A stretch of 64,000 nt of DNA from Prorocentrum cordatum (lineage: Eukaryota > Sar > Dinophyceae > Prorocentrales > Prorocentraceae): NCBI GenBank assembly GCA_963575745.1, contig CAUYUJ010020170.1, positions 56,001 to 120,000 on the forward strand, read 5' to 3'. The translations under genes and the position numbers were made by a program. The notes under the pieces are model-generated. The model was not told where the DNA came from. It saw nothing but the letters and a program-made list of their open reading frames with translations, and made no database searches. Numbering within the stretch: position 1 is the stretch's first letter; every line of letters begins with the position of its first letter. Below, in pieces: positions 32,281-41,478 of the stretch.

Positions 32281-34480
32281 GTGGCGGTGGCGATGTTGGG
32301 ACCGCGTTGCCCACCGCGCTTGGCAGCTTGATTGGGGCTGAGCCTGGGTTCAATCACGGGGCCGAGGCAATCGGCAATGGTAGCTCCATGCAGTCTCCGT
32401 AGGCAGGTGGGGAGCTGCAAGGGACGCATGTCGTTGGGACGGTCAGCGGCCGGCCTCTTGCCGATCCAGACCAGAAGGTCAACAGAGGGGCCAAGGACCA
32501 GGTCCAGGAGCCCTGGGTTCAGCGCCGCGGCGTACCAGGCCTGGGCGAGGAGTCCAGCAACAAAGCGCGCTCCGGGATGATACAGCTCGCACGGCTCTCC
32601 GCCCACACCGGGGGACCTGCCGCTAGGCCCCAGGACGAGGGAGGCAATCCTGCCCCACTGCGGGCTGGGAGAGTGCGGAAAATGCCCCGTGACCTTCTGC
32701 CTGAAGTACTCGTTAAGGATGCAGTCCGCTGCGGGGGGGAGGGGAGGGGCGGTTTGCCAGATCGGACTCCGACTCCGCCATAGGACATCGTCTACTTCCT
32801 TGGTGCGCTCCTTCCAGCTTCCGTCTTCGTCGCGTTCTCCGAGGATGGCATGTGTCCCGACGAAGATTTCTCGTCCCGTCCGGTAGTGGGAGGCAAGCGC
32901 GGGGCGTTCAACTCCGGGGCCCCTTTGCGCGGGAGTGAGGCGGGCGGCGCGTCTCTGCGCGGCGTCATTGCCCCACCTTCGCAGCCAGAGGGCAGCCTGC
33001 TGAGGTGTTAAGTCGCTGCCGTCCCACTCGCATTCAGAGAGCCAGGCAGCAAGAGCTCCCACCGGGCGCGTCATGGAGTCCGATCTTACCGCTGCCGCTA
33101 GCAGGGTACCTGGCGAACGGTTGGTTTTGCTTCTGCGCCACTTCCTCCACCAGTCCTGTATTGCGGCTGACAGAGCATGGCGACCAAGCGTGAGGAGGGC
33201 GGGCAGAAGCGGGACGGTGTGGTCATCACCCGGGTTAGGGGCCGGGGGAGGAGTGGAGGGTTCCTGTTCTCTTTCTCCTTCGCCGTCGTCGTTGTCGCAG
33301 TGACTGGCTGGGAATTGACCTGGGGTGGCCGGGCGGACCCAGTCGGCGGGTTGTAGGAGGCCGGTCGGATCGATGTCCGGCATCCCAAAGGTGCGTTCGA
33401 GAAAGGAGTAAAGAGTCCTTAATTCGGCGTGCGCCTCGCTTGGAAGTAGGCGGAGATCGCCCGCACGAATGGTGTTGTCTCGGCGGGTTCTGGGGGCGCC
33501 CTGCGGCTCCATGTACAGGATGGCGTGGTCGGAGACTGAGGGTTTCCAGGCCTTCCTGACCCCGTAGGCACCGAGCTGACGAAAAGGGCAAGCAACGATG
33601 TCGATCTGTGACTCATTGTCCGCGTCCACTCTGGTGGGGCCGTCGCAGTGGCAGACGCTTGAACCAGTCAGCGAGAGCAGGTCGGCGAGGGCCGCTGTCT
33701 CGTCTGTTTCACCGTCCCTGGGGTTGTCCAACTGGATGTTGACGCCCCCTCCCCAGTATGTAGGGGTGTCGTCCCATCTTTCGATGGCCTGTCTGACGGC
33801 GTCAATGGTTTCGGCTTTCCTGGAGGGTGGGAGGTACACCGAGACCAGGCGGTAGGTGCAGTCACCTCGGCTGATGGTGGCTGCAGCGGCACATCCGGGG
33901 ACGAGGTCTTCTGCCCGTAGGAGCGCAGTGCCGTGGGGAATGATGATTGCCACTCCGCCGGCGCATCCCCCGGCTGGTCCAATGTAGGCTGGAGAGGCGA
34001 CAAGCGTGCGGGCGTGAAACATGGTGGACCAGACGGCCGCCTCGTGTTCTGTCCAGTGGGTCTCCTGAATGAGTCCGATCCTACCGTTGGTGGTCATCTG
34101 CGTCAAGAAGGCGTGTTTGATCATGTTCTTATGAGCAAGCGTGCTTTTGAGGTACCTAACGTTCCAACAGCCCACCTTGAGTGAACCGGCCTGCGTGGCA
34201 TTGGAAATGGCGTCGATCAGTGACCGAAGGGAAAGGTCCCCGCAGAGGTCCGCCCAGGTGGGGTTGCTCCAGGGGGTGGTGTGTGCGAAGGCCCAGAGGG
34301 CTCGCGGTCGCCGTACAGTATGATTACTGCGCAGGGCAAGGGCGCGGCTCAGGGAGGAGCAGGCTAGTTGCCAGGCTCTGGTTCTCGCCCCCGGAACGAG
34401 ATTCGTGAGCGGGGGAGACCCAAGGGCGAGGTGAAGCGTCCCTGGGTCTTCAGGCGAGTCTAGGGGAACACGGCAACCCT
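32280..34480 (-). CDS. APE-type endonuclease domain plus RT N-terminus
   Basis: Nicks target DNA for target-primed reverse transcription in LINEs. Visible endonuclease motifs: VGCWNVRYL (34175), GLIQETHW with catalytic Glu (near 34075), VSVYLPP (near 33850), YWGGGVNIQLD (near 33760) where the family normally has GDxN, SQIDIVACP (near 33610) and KPSVSDHAILYME (near 33540, SDH). An acidic linker (33300-33260) and an RT finger region follow (RPNDMRPLQLPTCLRRLHGA near 32440-32380, PNQAAKRGGQRGPNIA near 32335-32290). The loss of the Asp in GDxN would impair nicking. Earlier coding back to 34480 is in the same frame. Confidence 0.75.
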
Positions 34481-36000
34481 TGATCTAGGAGCTGTTGCTG
34501 CAGCCTGGCTCGTACTATGTCATCTGGACAGGGGTTCCCGGCGAGCGGTGCCCAAGGGCAGTTTCTGCCGGCGAAGCTGCGCGCCTGCCTCCATGCGGCC
34601 CAGATATGGCTCTCTGTCGGAGCTTCGTGCTGGTAGCCGGACATATTCTCGTTCCTGCTCCAATCCAGGATGGCGGTCGCATGCGTGTCTGCGCTGGAGG
34701 CACCTCGGGTCCAGGTGGGTTCCCACGGCATCGTAGAGTTTCTTCCCACTAATGTCCAGGGACCGATAGTAAGAACCAAGGCCCACCGCTCGGGCCTATC
34801 CTCCGGAGATGGGATCCTGAGTCCGTGCTCTCTGCCATGGGCCTGGAGCCAGCCCGCCCAGGCCCTCGCTTTTCCTTCGCTGGCTAGGCTCTCTCGCTCT
34901 CTTCCGTAACAGACGAGCGTCAGACCTTCCGCGCAGCCCTGGAAGTTACGCTCGGCTCCGGTCTCCTGAAGAATGTTCATGATGCCTTTCCTGGTGTCGG
35001 CGGGGGTGCGAAGGAGCCATCTGTGGCTGCTGTCCCCATTGCATAGCAGACAGAGGGGGTGCGTCTGATAACCGCAAGGGACTATTGCCTCCAGGGCTTT
35101 GGCAGGAGCCTTGGACTGGGTCCAGGGAGGGATGCGTCAGTCTGGTCTGTACGTCCATCCCCTTTCCCAGGGACTGGGGAGCCGAGGGCACGTGACAAGG
35201 TCATCCGCGGGAGGGCAACTGCTGAACCACAATCGGTCTCTGGGGCTGGCGACTGTGGGTGCAGCATCTATGCGGACCGCCCAGTCTGGGGGAAGTTCCC
35301 CCAGAGCAGTGCACATTGCCTGCTTGTGCGCCTGTAGGATGGTGGCTGGACATTCGCAGCATATTATGACGTGGACGTCCGGGCGGAGTCTGCGGGCGGC
35401 CCCCCACAGGAGAGGCGCGGCAAAGAACTGCACTGCCTGGGAACCCGCGAGTCCATCAAGTCCCCCGTGCTGGCTGGCTGCAGAAAGGCTGGCACCAGGG
35501 AGCCCCGCTGTGATGACAAGTAAGCTTCCAGGGTCCAGAATTCTGAGGTGGTCGATGCAGGGGCTCCGGCGGTCGCCCCCTCTCAGGAGATCCCACGCAT
35601 CAGCTCCCGACCTAATGTGCGGGGGTCCTCCATCAAAGCGCGTGGCACTGTCACGGTCCCAACGCCTCTCCACTCGAGCCGCCACTTCCCCGCTGAACTC
35701 GACGAAGGCGGAGGATCTGAACCGAGAAATCGCGGCGACTTTGGCTAAGAGGTCGCCTACCGCCAGTCTCGCCAGGCCCCATTCATCGAAGCGTGATACA
35801 AAATGAAGACTTGCTCCCACGTTGGCACTCGGGCCGGGTCGAGGGTTGACTACGCGTGCACTCGTCTGCTGGGTGAAGTCATACGTCCAGTCTTCCCCGT
35901 GTCTGGGATCGCTGATAGGGTGGAGCCTAAGGTACCCCGCGATGTTCCATGTGCCGTCGGGGGAAACGCTGGAGACGAGGCTGCTGGAGAGTCCTTAGAG
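34450..36000 (-). CDS. Degenerate DNMT-like domain and Cys-rich patch in the retroelement
   Basis: From about 35820 the product resembles C5-DNA methyltransferases in order: SSAFVEFSGEVAARVERRW (motif I/II-like), VITAGLPGASLSAASQHGG (motif IV layout, but the catalytic PC is PG, codon near 35496), SQAVQFF, VIICCECPATI (ENV replaced by ECP) and IDAAPTVASPRDRLWFSS (motif VIII-like). Spacing and surrounding residues look DNMT3-like. A TGA at 35137-35139 interrupts an otherwise continuous frame that goes on to a Cys-rich patch (VPCGYQTHPLCLLCNGDSSH, near 35080-35025). With Cys and Asn of the catalytic motifs missing it should not methylate; it may bind DNA or S-adenosylmethionine. The similarity is by eye only. 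Confidence 0.45.
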
Positions 36001-39000
36001 TGCTGATGATCTGTGTATTGTCCAAGGCCACAATCTGGTACGCAGCAAGCGTCGTGTCTGCAGGTGCGACTGGAGAGAGGCCAGTTCGTCCGTCCCTATG
36101 TCGCTCCCAAACCTGCTGAAGCACATCGGCGGGCTGGGGGGCAGCCGTGGGCTCGTCTGGTGAGAAGACAGTTGGACGGGGCCGCGGCCTGCGGATCCGT
36201 GCGCCCTCCGCACTCGCGGTCTGGACGCCCGTCTTGTGACGCCTCTCCCTGTGACCCCGGTGGGGGCCCCCCCCCCTGCGCGGGAGCGTTCCCAGAGGTC
36301 GACCCGAGTTCTTGGGTGGGGAGGTCTGCTGTCTGGTCGGGTGGACCTTTCCCTGTCTGCGTTGCCCGCAGCTCTGCGTCGGGTCGCACCGCGTAGTGCG
36401 GTCCTGCGCGTGCCGTCATTCCTGCCTCTGGGTGGCCGGCGGGCCGGACTCCCACGAGCTCTGTCAGCGGCGGTGGTACGGGGCTGGGTGCTGGGCTCTA
36501 CCGGTCGCGGTCCAGCCGCGCTTCGGTGTCGGGCACGCCTGGTCAGCCCGTCGTTGGCTGCAATCACAGCAGTCCCGGCCGGGGCACGTGCAGGTCTGGG
36601 CGTGCCGGCACGCCGGGCGGCGCTACCGGTACTGCGAAGGTTCCTTGGAGAGGCCTCTACAGTCTCGCTCAGGACCTGGTCCCTATCATCCGAGAATGAG
36701 GCGCCCGCTCCCGCGCGCAGGATGGTGCGGAGCATGGCAGGCCTAAGGCTCTGAAAGGGGGCATCGGGTGCCGACGCGCTGTCCGAGCGAGAGGCCGGAC
36801 CGCCTGCGCGTTGCCTCAGCTGAGCGCAAACCGCGTCGGCAGTCAGCGCCGCTTGGCGTGAGTTTATCCTCCTGCCGGCGGGGTTGCGCGTGCCCGGAGG
36901 TGGGCGGGTGCTCCAGTAGGCGTTGAAGGCGTCTGGGATTCGCGTGGCGAGTCCAAGCTCTTGGTGAAGGTCTCTGACGGTTTTGTCCAGCTGGGGTATC
37001 GCTGCGGCCCATGCGATCACACTGAGAACTTGGTTCCATTCGTCTTCGGAGGGGGGGGTGCCTGTGCCGTCAGAGGCGCGCGCCTGTGCCAGTCTGAGCG
37101 TACGCGCCATGACTTCATATTCCCGTCTCCAGTTCGCGTCCATGCACGGGGGGAGCTCAGGCCCGGTTCGCGGTATGTCTCCTCGCCCCAGGGGGTCGCT
37201 GCAAGTACTAGGCACCGTGCCCGGCGGCGGTCTCCCACTCTGGACTGTTGCCGCATCCGTGGGGACCCGTGGAGGCGCGTCCTCGCTACCCGCCGCGCCC
37301 CCCGTGCCCGTAGTGCTGGCAGCCGGGGCCGTGCACCGAGCCTCCTCTGCGCTGTCCAGAGTCGTGGTTCCACCCCTCCCAGCCGAGCGCAGCTCCGTGC
37401 TGGCATTTGCTTCATCCTGAGAGGTCCGTGGGCTCACAGGGGTGTTCGCGCCGTTGTATCTCTCGGGAGGTTCTGCGGGGTCAGAGCTGTCTCGTCCCAC
37501 AGTTTCTGCAGCGTTGCAGGCTGTGGAGGGGCCTTCGCCTGCGCCCGGGCTCGGCGCGGTGGCGCAGACCGGGGCGTGTGGCCGTGCTGGTCCCTCTCTG
37601 GGTGTCGCAGGGTTCGCAGAGGTCGCCCGGGGTGGGAATTGGACGGTGTTGTCGGTCCGGGCAGCGGCATTATCCGCCATTCCTTCGCCGGCCGGTCTGG
37701 CCAGGGAGGGTGGTGCCGTACTTTGCTCGTTAGGTGCCGTCTGTCGCGGAGGTTGCATTCCCTGCGCGGTAAGCGCCGGGTTGTCGTTGGCCCCTCCGCT
37801 GGGGTTTGCGCATGTCTGCGGTGTCGCCGAAGTGGGGAGCCCGGGGTTTGCAGGTGCGGCTGGCGGTCCAGGACCTGTCGCAGTAGGTGGTATCGCGTCA
37901 TCCGCTTGTATACCTGCCACGTCCGTCTCATTGTTCGCACGGCTGCGGCTTCTGCGTTGGCTCGTACCTGGGTTGTCCATAGGTCTGTCCCCCGCTCCAG
38001 CGGTTCTGGGGGTCTGGGAGGTGCCTCTCCGCCCCCGAGTGACTCTTCCGGGGTCATGGCGCTGCCGCTCCTCCCAGTGTAGGTTAGACAGCCTGTTGAT
38101 CAGGGCGTCCAGGGCACTAGTGACGTTTTCCGGAATTGAGAGCGCAGTGGTGGCGTCAACGTCTGCACCTCTGGATCCAGGGACTTCGAGCCAGGGCTGG
38201 TGGGCTGAGTAGGTGTCGTCAGGCTCAGGCGCGAGCCACTGGGTGAAAGGGAGCTGCCTCGTGACTTCTTCTCGGATCCCAAGCTCTCGGATGAGCTGCC
38301 AGACGTGGTCTCGGTCCAAGCTCCCCGGGTTGGCCAACTGCAGGATCCAGATGGCGGCGAACATGTCCCAGTTGTACCTCTGTATAGGCCGGCCCTCGAG
38401 TTGTCTGCGGATTTCGAGGGCGATCCGGCGCTGGACGCCGCGCGCCATGTCGTGCGCAGCTTGCTCAGGGAGCACGGCGGCATATCTACCCAGCATACCC
38501 CGCGCGATGTGGACTGCATCATCGTCGGCTCTTACCAGCTCGGCCGGGGGCGGCCTGCATGCCCTCACTAGTACCTCGGCGAGCTCCGGAAAGTGAGTGG
38601 GTCTGGCGGGCCCAGGGAGTGGGTTGAGTGAAGCCGAAGCACGTCTAGGAAGTGGATGCTGGGAGGGAGCATGGACCCTCAGCCCCACTGAAGCGGGAGT
38701 TGGTGTGGCTGCGGGGGCGGAGTCCAGGCGTGCAACGTGGATGGGGCCCGCGGCAAGCTGAAGTTTGAGTCTAGCTTGTGGTCTGTCAGCACCCCTCGTG
38801 GCTGCCCTGATGTCCGCGTCCGCAGGGAGGAGCACCGTCGCCCAGGTGGGGACCGACGTGAACAGGAAACCTGCCTCACCGCTCGTGGTGACCTCAACGG
38901 CTCCGCCCGCTGCTATCGCGACGAGTAAGTATTCTCCAGGCTGTAGGACGGTCTCGTAGTCCCTTAGGCCACTTTCCTGCGTCACGCTAGGCACCGTGTT

Positions 39001-40470
39001 GGGCGCGCTCCTGCTCATCGCCCTAGCGTTCTCTCGGAGCCAGTCCCCCGTGATGCTAGGTGGGGCAGCTCTGGTATTGGCTGGGTGCGAGGTACCGTCC
39101 GGGCCATCTGGGAGTGGCCAGAGTCGAGTTAGTAGCTGGGCGTTCGCCGAGCCAACCGAGGCAGAGAAGAGCCGAAGCGCGCTGTGTCCAGGGAGCCAAG
39201 CGTCGGGGCGCATGCTGCGTGGGCGAACTTCTCCAAGCTGCGTTCCGTGCCTGTCGAAAGTGGTGATCTCGAGGACTTGGGGCTGAACGGCGCGTCTGGG
39301 GGCTTGTCGGACAGAGATGCTGGCCAGCGCGTCCACATGCTCTTGCAGTTCCCTGGATGTCGCAGCCGCTCTGCGCATGGGGTCCCTGCTGGGTGTGGCA
39401 GGGAAGATCCTGACGGTCTGGGCTCCGATCACTATACAACTGGTGCCCACGAAGGCTGCCGCCATGGCGTCGGCCGCAGCTAAGCGCATGCGGACTTGCG
39501 TCATGTGTCTGTAGTCAGAGACGTCTGGGAACCAGGCGTACACGGTGGAAACCTGCTCGACCGTGCCAAGACCGGACGTGGCCTCTACGGCTTGCAGGAC
39601 GTCCTCAGGCCGCGTTTGTCCCATGTCAGCGAGATTCCATCTTAGGTGAAAGCCATCCTCGGGGTCGGAGAGGCGCACAAATGAGGGTCCTCCATCCCAG
39701 GGTCCTTCCAGGAGGATGCGGCGCGGCCCTAGCGCCATGGAGGAGGAGGCGCCCCCAAAGACCCGCGGAAGCTCGTCCCGGAGGTGCCTCAAGACGGGGG
39801 CGGCAATTCTCTCTGGAATGGAGATCAGAAGAAGCCCCGTCCCGCAAATTCCGACTCTGTGTCCCATGGCTCCGGCTGCTGCGGAGGCAACGGAGTGGGC
39901 TATGCAGATCGCCCTGGGGGGAACTGGGATGTGCACTGAGTCGCTTGTCTCGTGTGTTCTCCAGACGCACGCCGTCTGGTGGGCCAGCATGGTGGTTTGA
40001 GCTACCGCCTGTAGGTTATCCAGGGGGGCACGTATGCCGTTTCCACCGCTCGTAGGTCTCGCTGCTCTGCAGCGGAGAACGTGGTGGAAGAGCATCTCGA
40101 GTCCCTGGTATCTCAGAAGCTCGTCCCGGGGGAGTTGCACTCTCGTGGTGACCCAGTCGGCTGCGATCGCCCCGTTGTAGGATCGCCCTAGTTCGTCCCT
40201 CCACCTCATGATCTGCGCAACGACACCGTCATTGCCGCTCTCAGGGGTTTGGATGTGCAGTGCGTCAGAGGTGTCCCCGTTCCTCACTCCCCAGTGCACA
40301 ACTATTGACGGGGGTAGGATCGTGCGCAGTGTCCTGCCCTCTAGGTCGAATTGAGCGGCGAAGAGTTGCTGCATTGGTGGGCTGGGCTTGCCAGTTCGGT
40401 AGGGGTGTCCGATCGGCACGAGATGGGTAATTTTGCTGGCGGCTCGGTCCTCCAGGGGACGGCACTCCCT
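35995..40470 (-). CDS. Large variable polyprotein region of the retroelement
   Basis: One frame of about 1480 residues. The first 800 residues have globular-looking segments (PPSIVVHWGVRNGD, DGFHLRWNLADMGQTRPEDV, VYAWFPDVSDYRHMTQVRMR, CIVIGAQTVRIF, YNWDMFAAIWILQLANPG) and repeated Arg/Glu helices. From about 38050 it is Pro/Ala/Thr/Arg-rich and disordered, with one further helical segment (EDEWNQVLSVIAWAAAIPQLDKTV, given here only by its position near 37045-36970). At a run of ten C (36267-36276) coding seems to shift frame, and again near 36000. No family recognised. Confidence 0.5.
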   Translation of the reverse strand, partial: RECRPLEDRAASKITHLVPIGHPYRTGKPSPPMQQLFAAQFDLEGRTLRTILPPSIVVHWGVRNGDTSDALHIQTPESGNDGVVAQIMRWRDELGRSYNGAIAADWVTTRVQLPRDELLRYQGLEMLFHHVLRCRAARPTSGGNGIRAPLDNLQAVAQTTMLAHQTACVWRTHETSDSVHIPVPPRAICIAHSVASAAAGAMGHRVGICGTGLLLISIPERIAAPVLRHLRDELPRVFGGASSSMALGPRRILLEGPWDGGPSFVRLSDPEDGFHLRWNLADMGQTRPEDVLQAVEATSGLGTVEQVSTVYAWFPDVSDYRHMTQVRMRLAAADAMAAAFVGTSCIVIGAQTVRIFPATPSRDPMRRAAATSRELQEHVDALASISVRQAPRRAVQPQVLEITTFDRHGTQLGEVRPRSMRPDAWLPGHSALRLFSASVGSANAQLLTRLWPLPDGPDGTSHPANTRAAPPSITGDWLRENARAMSRSAPNTVPSVTQESGLRDYETVLQPGEYLLVAIAAGGAVEVTTSGEAGFLFTSVPTWATVLLPADADIRAATRGADRPQARLKLQLAAGPIHVARLDSAPAATPTPASVGLRVHAPSQHPLPRRASASLNPLPGPARPTHFPELAEVLVRACRPPPAELVRADDDAVHIARGMLGRYAAVLPEQAAHDMARGVQRRIALEIRRQLEGRPIQRYNWDMFAAIWILQLANPGSLDRDHVWQLIRELGIREEVTRQLPFTQWLAPEPDDTYSAHQPWLEVPGSRGADVDATTALSIPENVTSALDALINRLSNLHWEERQRHDPGRVTRGRRGTSQTPRTAGAGDRPMDNPGTSQRRSRSRANNETDVAGIQADDAIPPTATGPGPPAAPANPGLPTSATPQTCANPSGGANDNPALTAQGMQPPRQTAPNEQSTAPPSLARPAGEGMADNAAARTDNTVQFPPRATSANPATPREGPARPHAPVCATAPSPGAGEGPSTACNAAETVGRDSSDPAEPPERYNGANTPVSPRTSQDEANASTELRSAGRGGTTTLDSAEEARCTAPAASTTGTGGAAGSEDAPPRVPTDAATVQSGRPPPGTVPSTCSDPLGRGDIPRTGPELPPCMDANWRREYEVMARTLRLAQARASDGTGTPPSEDEWNQVLSVIAWAAAIPQLDKTVRDLHQELGLATRIPDAFNAYWSTRPPPGTRNPAGRRINSRQAALTADAVCAQLRQRAGGPASRSDSASAPDAPFQSLRPAMLRTILRAGAGASFSDDRDQVLSETVEASPRNLRSTGSAARRAGTPRPARAPAGTAVIAANDGLTRRARHRSAAGPRPVEPSTQPRTTAADRARGSPARRPPRGRNDGTRRTALRGATRRRAAGNADRERSTRPDSRPPHPRTRVDLWERSRAGGGAPTGVTGRGVTRRASRPRVRRAHGSAGRGPVQLSSHQTSPRLPPSPPMCFSRFGSDIGTDELASLQSHLQTRRLLRTRLWPWTIHRSSAL

Positions 40471-41478
40471 CGGTGGCCAGGGCGATGAGACAGCATGGGC
40501 TACCCGCGACGGCGGCTGCCGTCAGGGCGGCATCCATGTGTTGAGCAAGGGCGTCTACCACGAGGATTGTTGGGGCGGCATCCCCCTGAGGCTGGTTCCT
40601 GCGCTCCGTGACCACTGCTTTGATCTGCTCCCAGGCGTCTGGGCCTGCAAGGGCAAAAGTGACTCCCGTCTCGTCCGCTACACGCTCGCCGAGATAGGTG
40701 CTTCTGGAAATTACCAGATCGGCTGCAATGTCTTGGACGGCCGCGGTGAGCAGCCCTACAGGGAACCGCCCAGGTCCCCTTTTCCTGGGTTCATCCTCTG
40801 GGGGGGTCCGTCCCAGTAATTAGCAGTGCCCATCTTCCGAAAGTGATTCGCGGGGCTTGCCGTACCCTATCTGCCCTGTTGGTGGGACCGAGGGGTCGCT
40901 GCGGAGGCGAGGTCCCAGGTCCCTGCGTGCTGCTGCGAGTGTCGTCGGAGTCCATGCCGCTTCCACCGTTTCCACCGTCAGGTGGGGTCCCATCCACCTC
41001 CATCGGGGCATGACGCGCCTCCTGCGCGGTTCTCCTCTCGGTAACGTGCGCATGGATTCTGCGCATGTCTGAAAGGGTGACGTATGTGTGTGGACGTCGG
41101 ATGGAGAGCGTCTGTGCTCTGAGGCAGTCCAGGTCAGGGGCCAGATGCCTGAGGGCATCGGCAAACTCTTGCAGGCTCAGGTAAGGCTGCAGTGGGAGTA
41201 GGGTCCCGTCGCGGAGCTGCAGGAGGTCTGGTGGTACCGCCACCTCAGCGGCGTCGGCATATCGGGGTCGTCCTGGCATCCTTACGGAGACGCTACCCCT
41301 ATCGTTGGAGCGGCAAATCGGACAGTTCACTGGGAAGCATCTTCCGTGGGACAGGGCCTGCGCTGGCTGGCTAACCCTCCACTGACGCAGGCATTCGGCG
41401 TGGTGCAGGTGGCCGCAAGGCACCAGGGCTTCCGCGAAACCTAAGATGTCTTCGCTGCAGATCGTGCATTGGGGGGGG
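40462..41478 (-). CDS. RING-H2 finger segment of the retroelement polyprotein
   Basis: RING fingers usually act as E3 ubiquitin ligases. The C3H2C3 pattern is complete: CTIC at about 41467-41456, CGHLHHAEC at about 41417-41391 and CPICR at about 41324-41310. It is followed by a 150-residue helical/charged region. The frame upstream (ending at 41371) joins this one only if one base is gained or lost in the run of eight G at 41471-41478. A second such break is in seven G at 40800-40806, after which the frame reads GRFPVGLLTAAVQDIAADLV and onward to ILVVDALAQHMDAAL, and a third near 40462. The RING itself contains no defect. Confidence 0.65.

Noticed and set aside
36236-38212. Plus-strand frames of 120-370 residues
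   Set aside because: Antisense to the large retroelement frame, Arg/Gly/Ser-rich, no recognisable motif.
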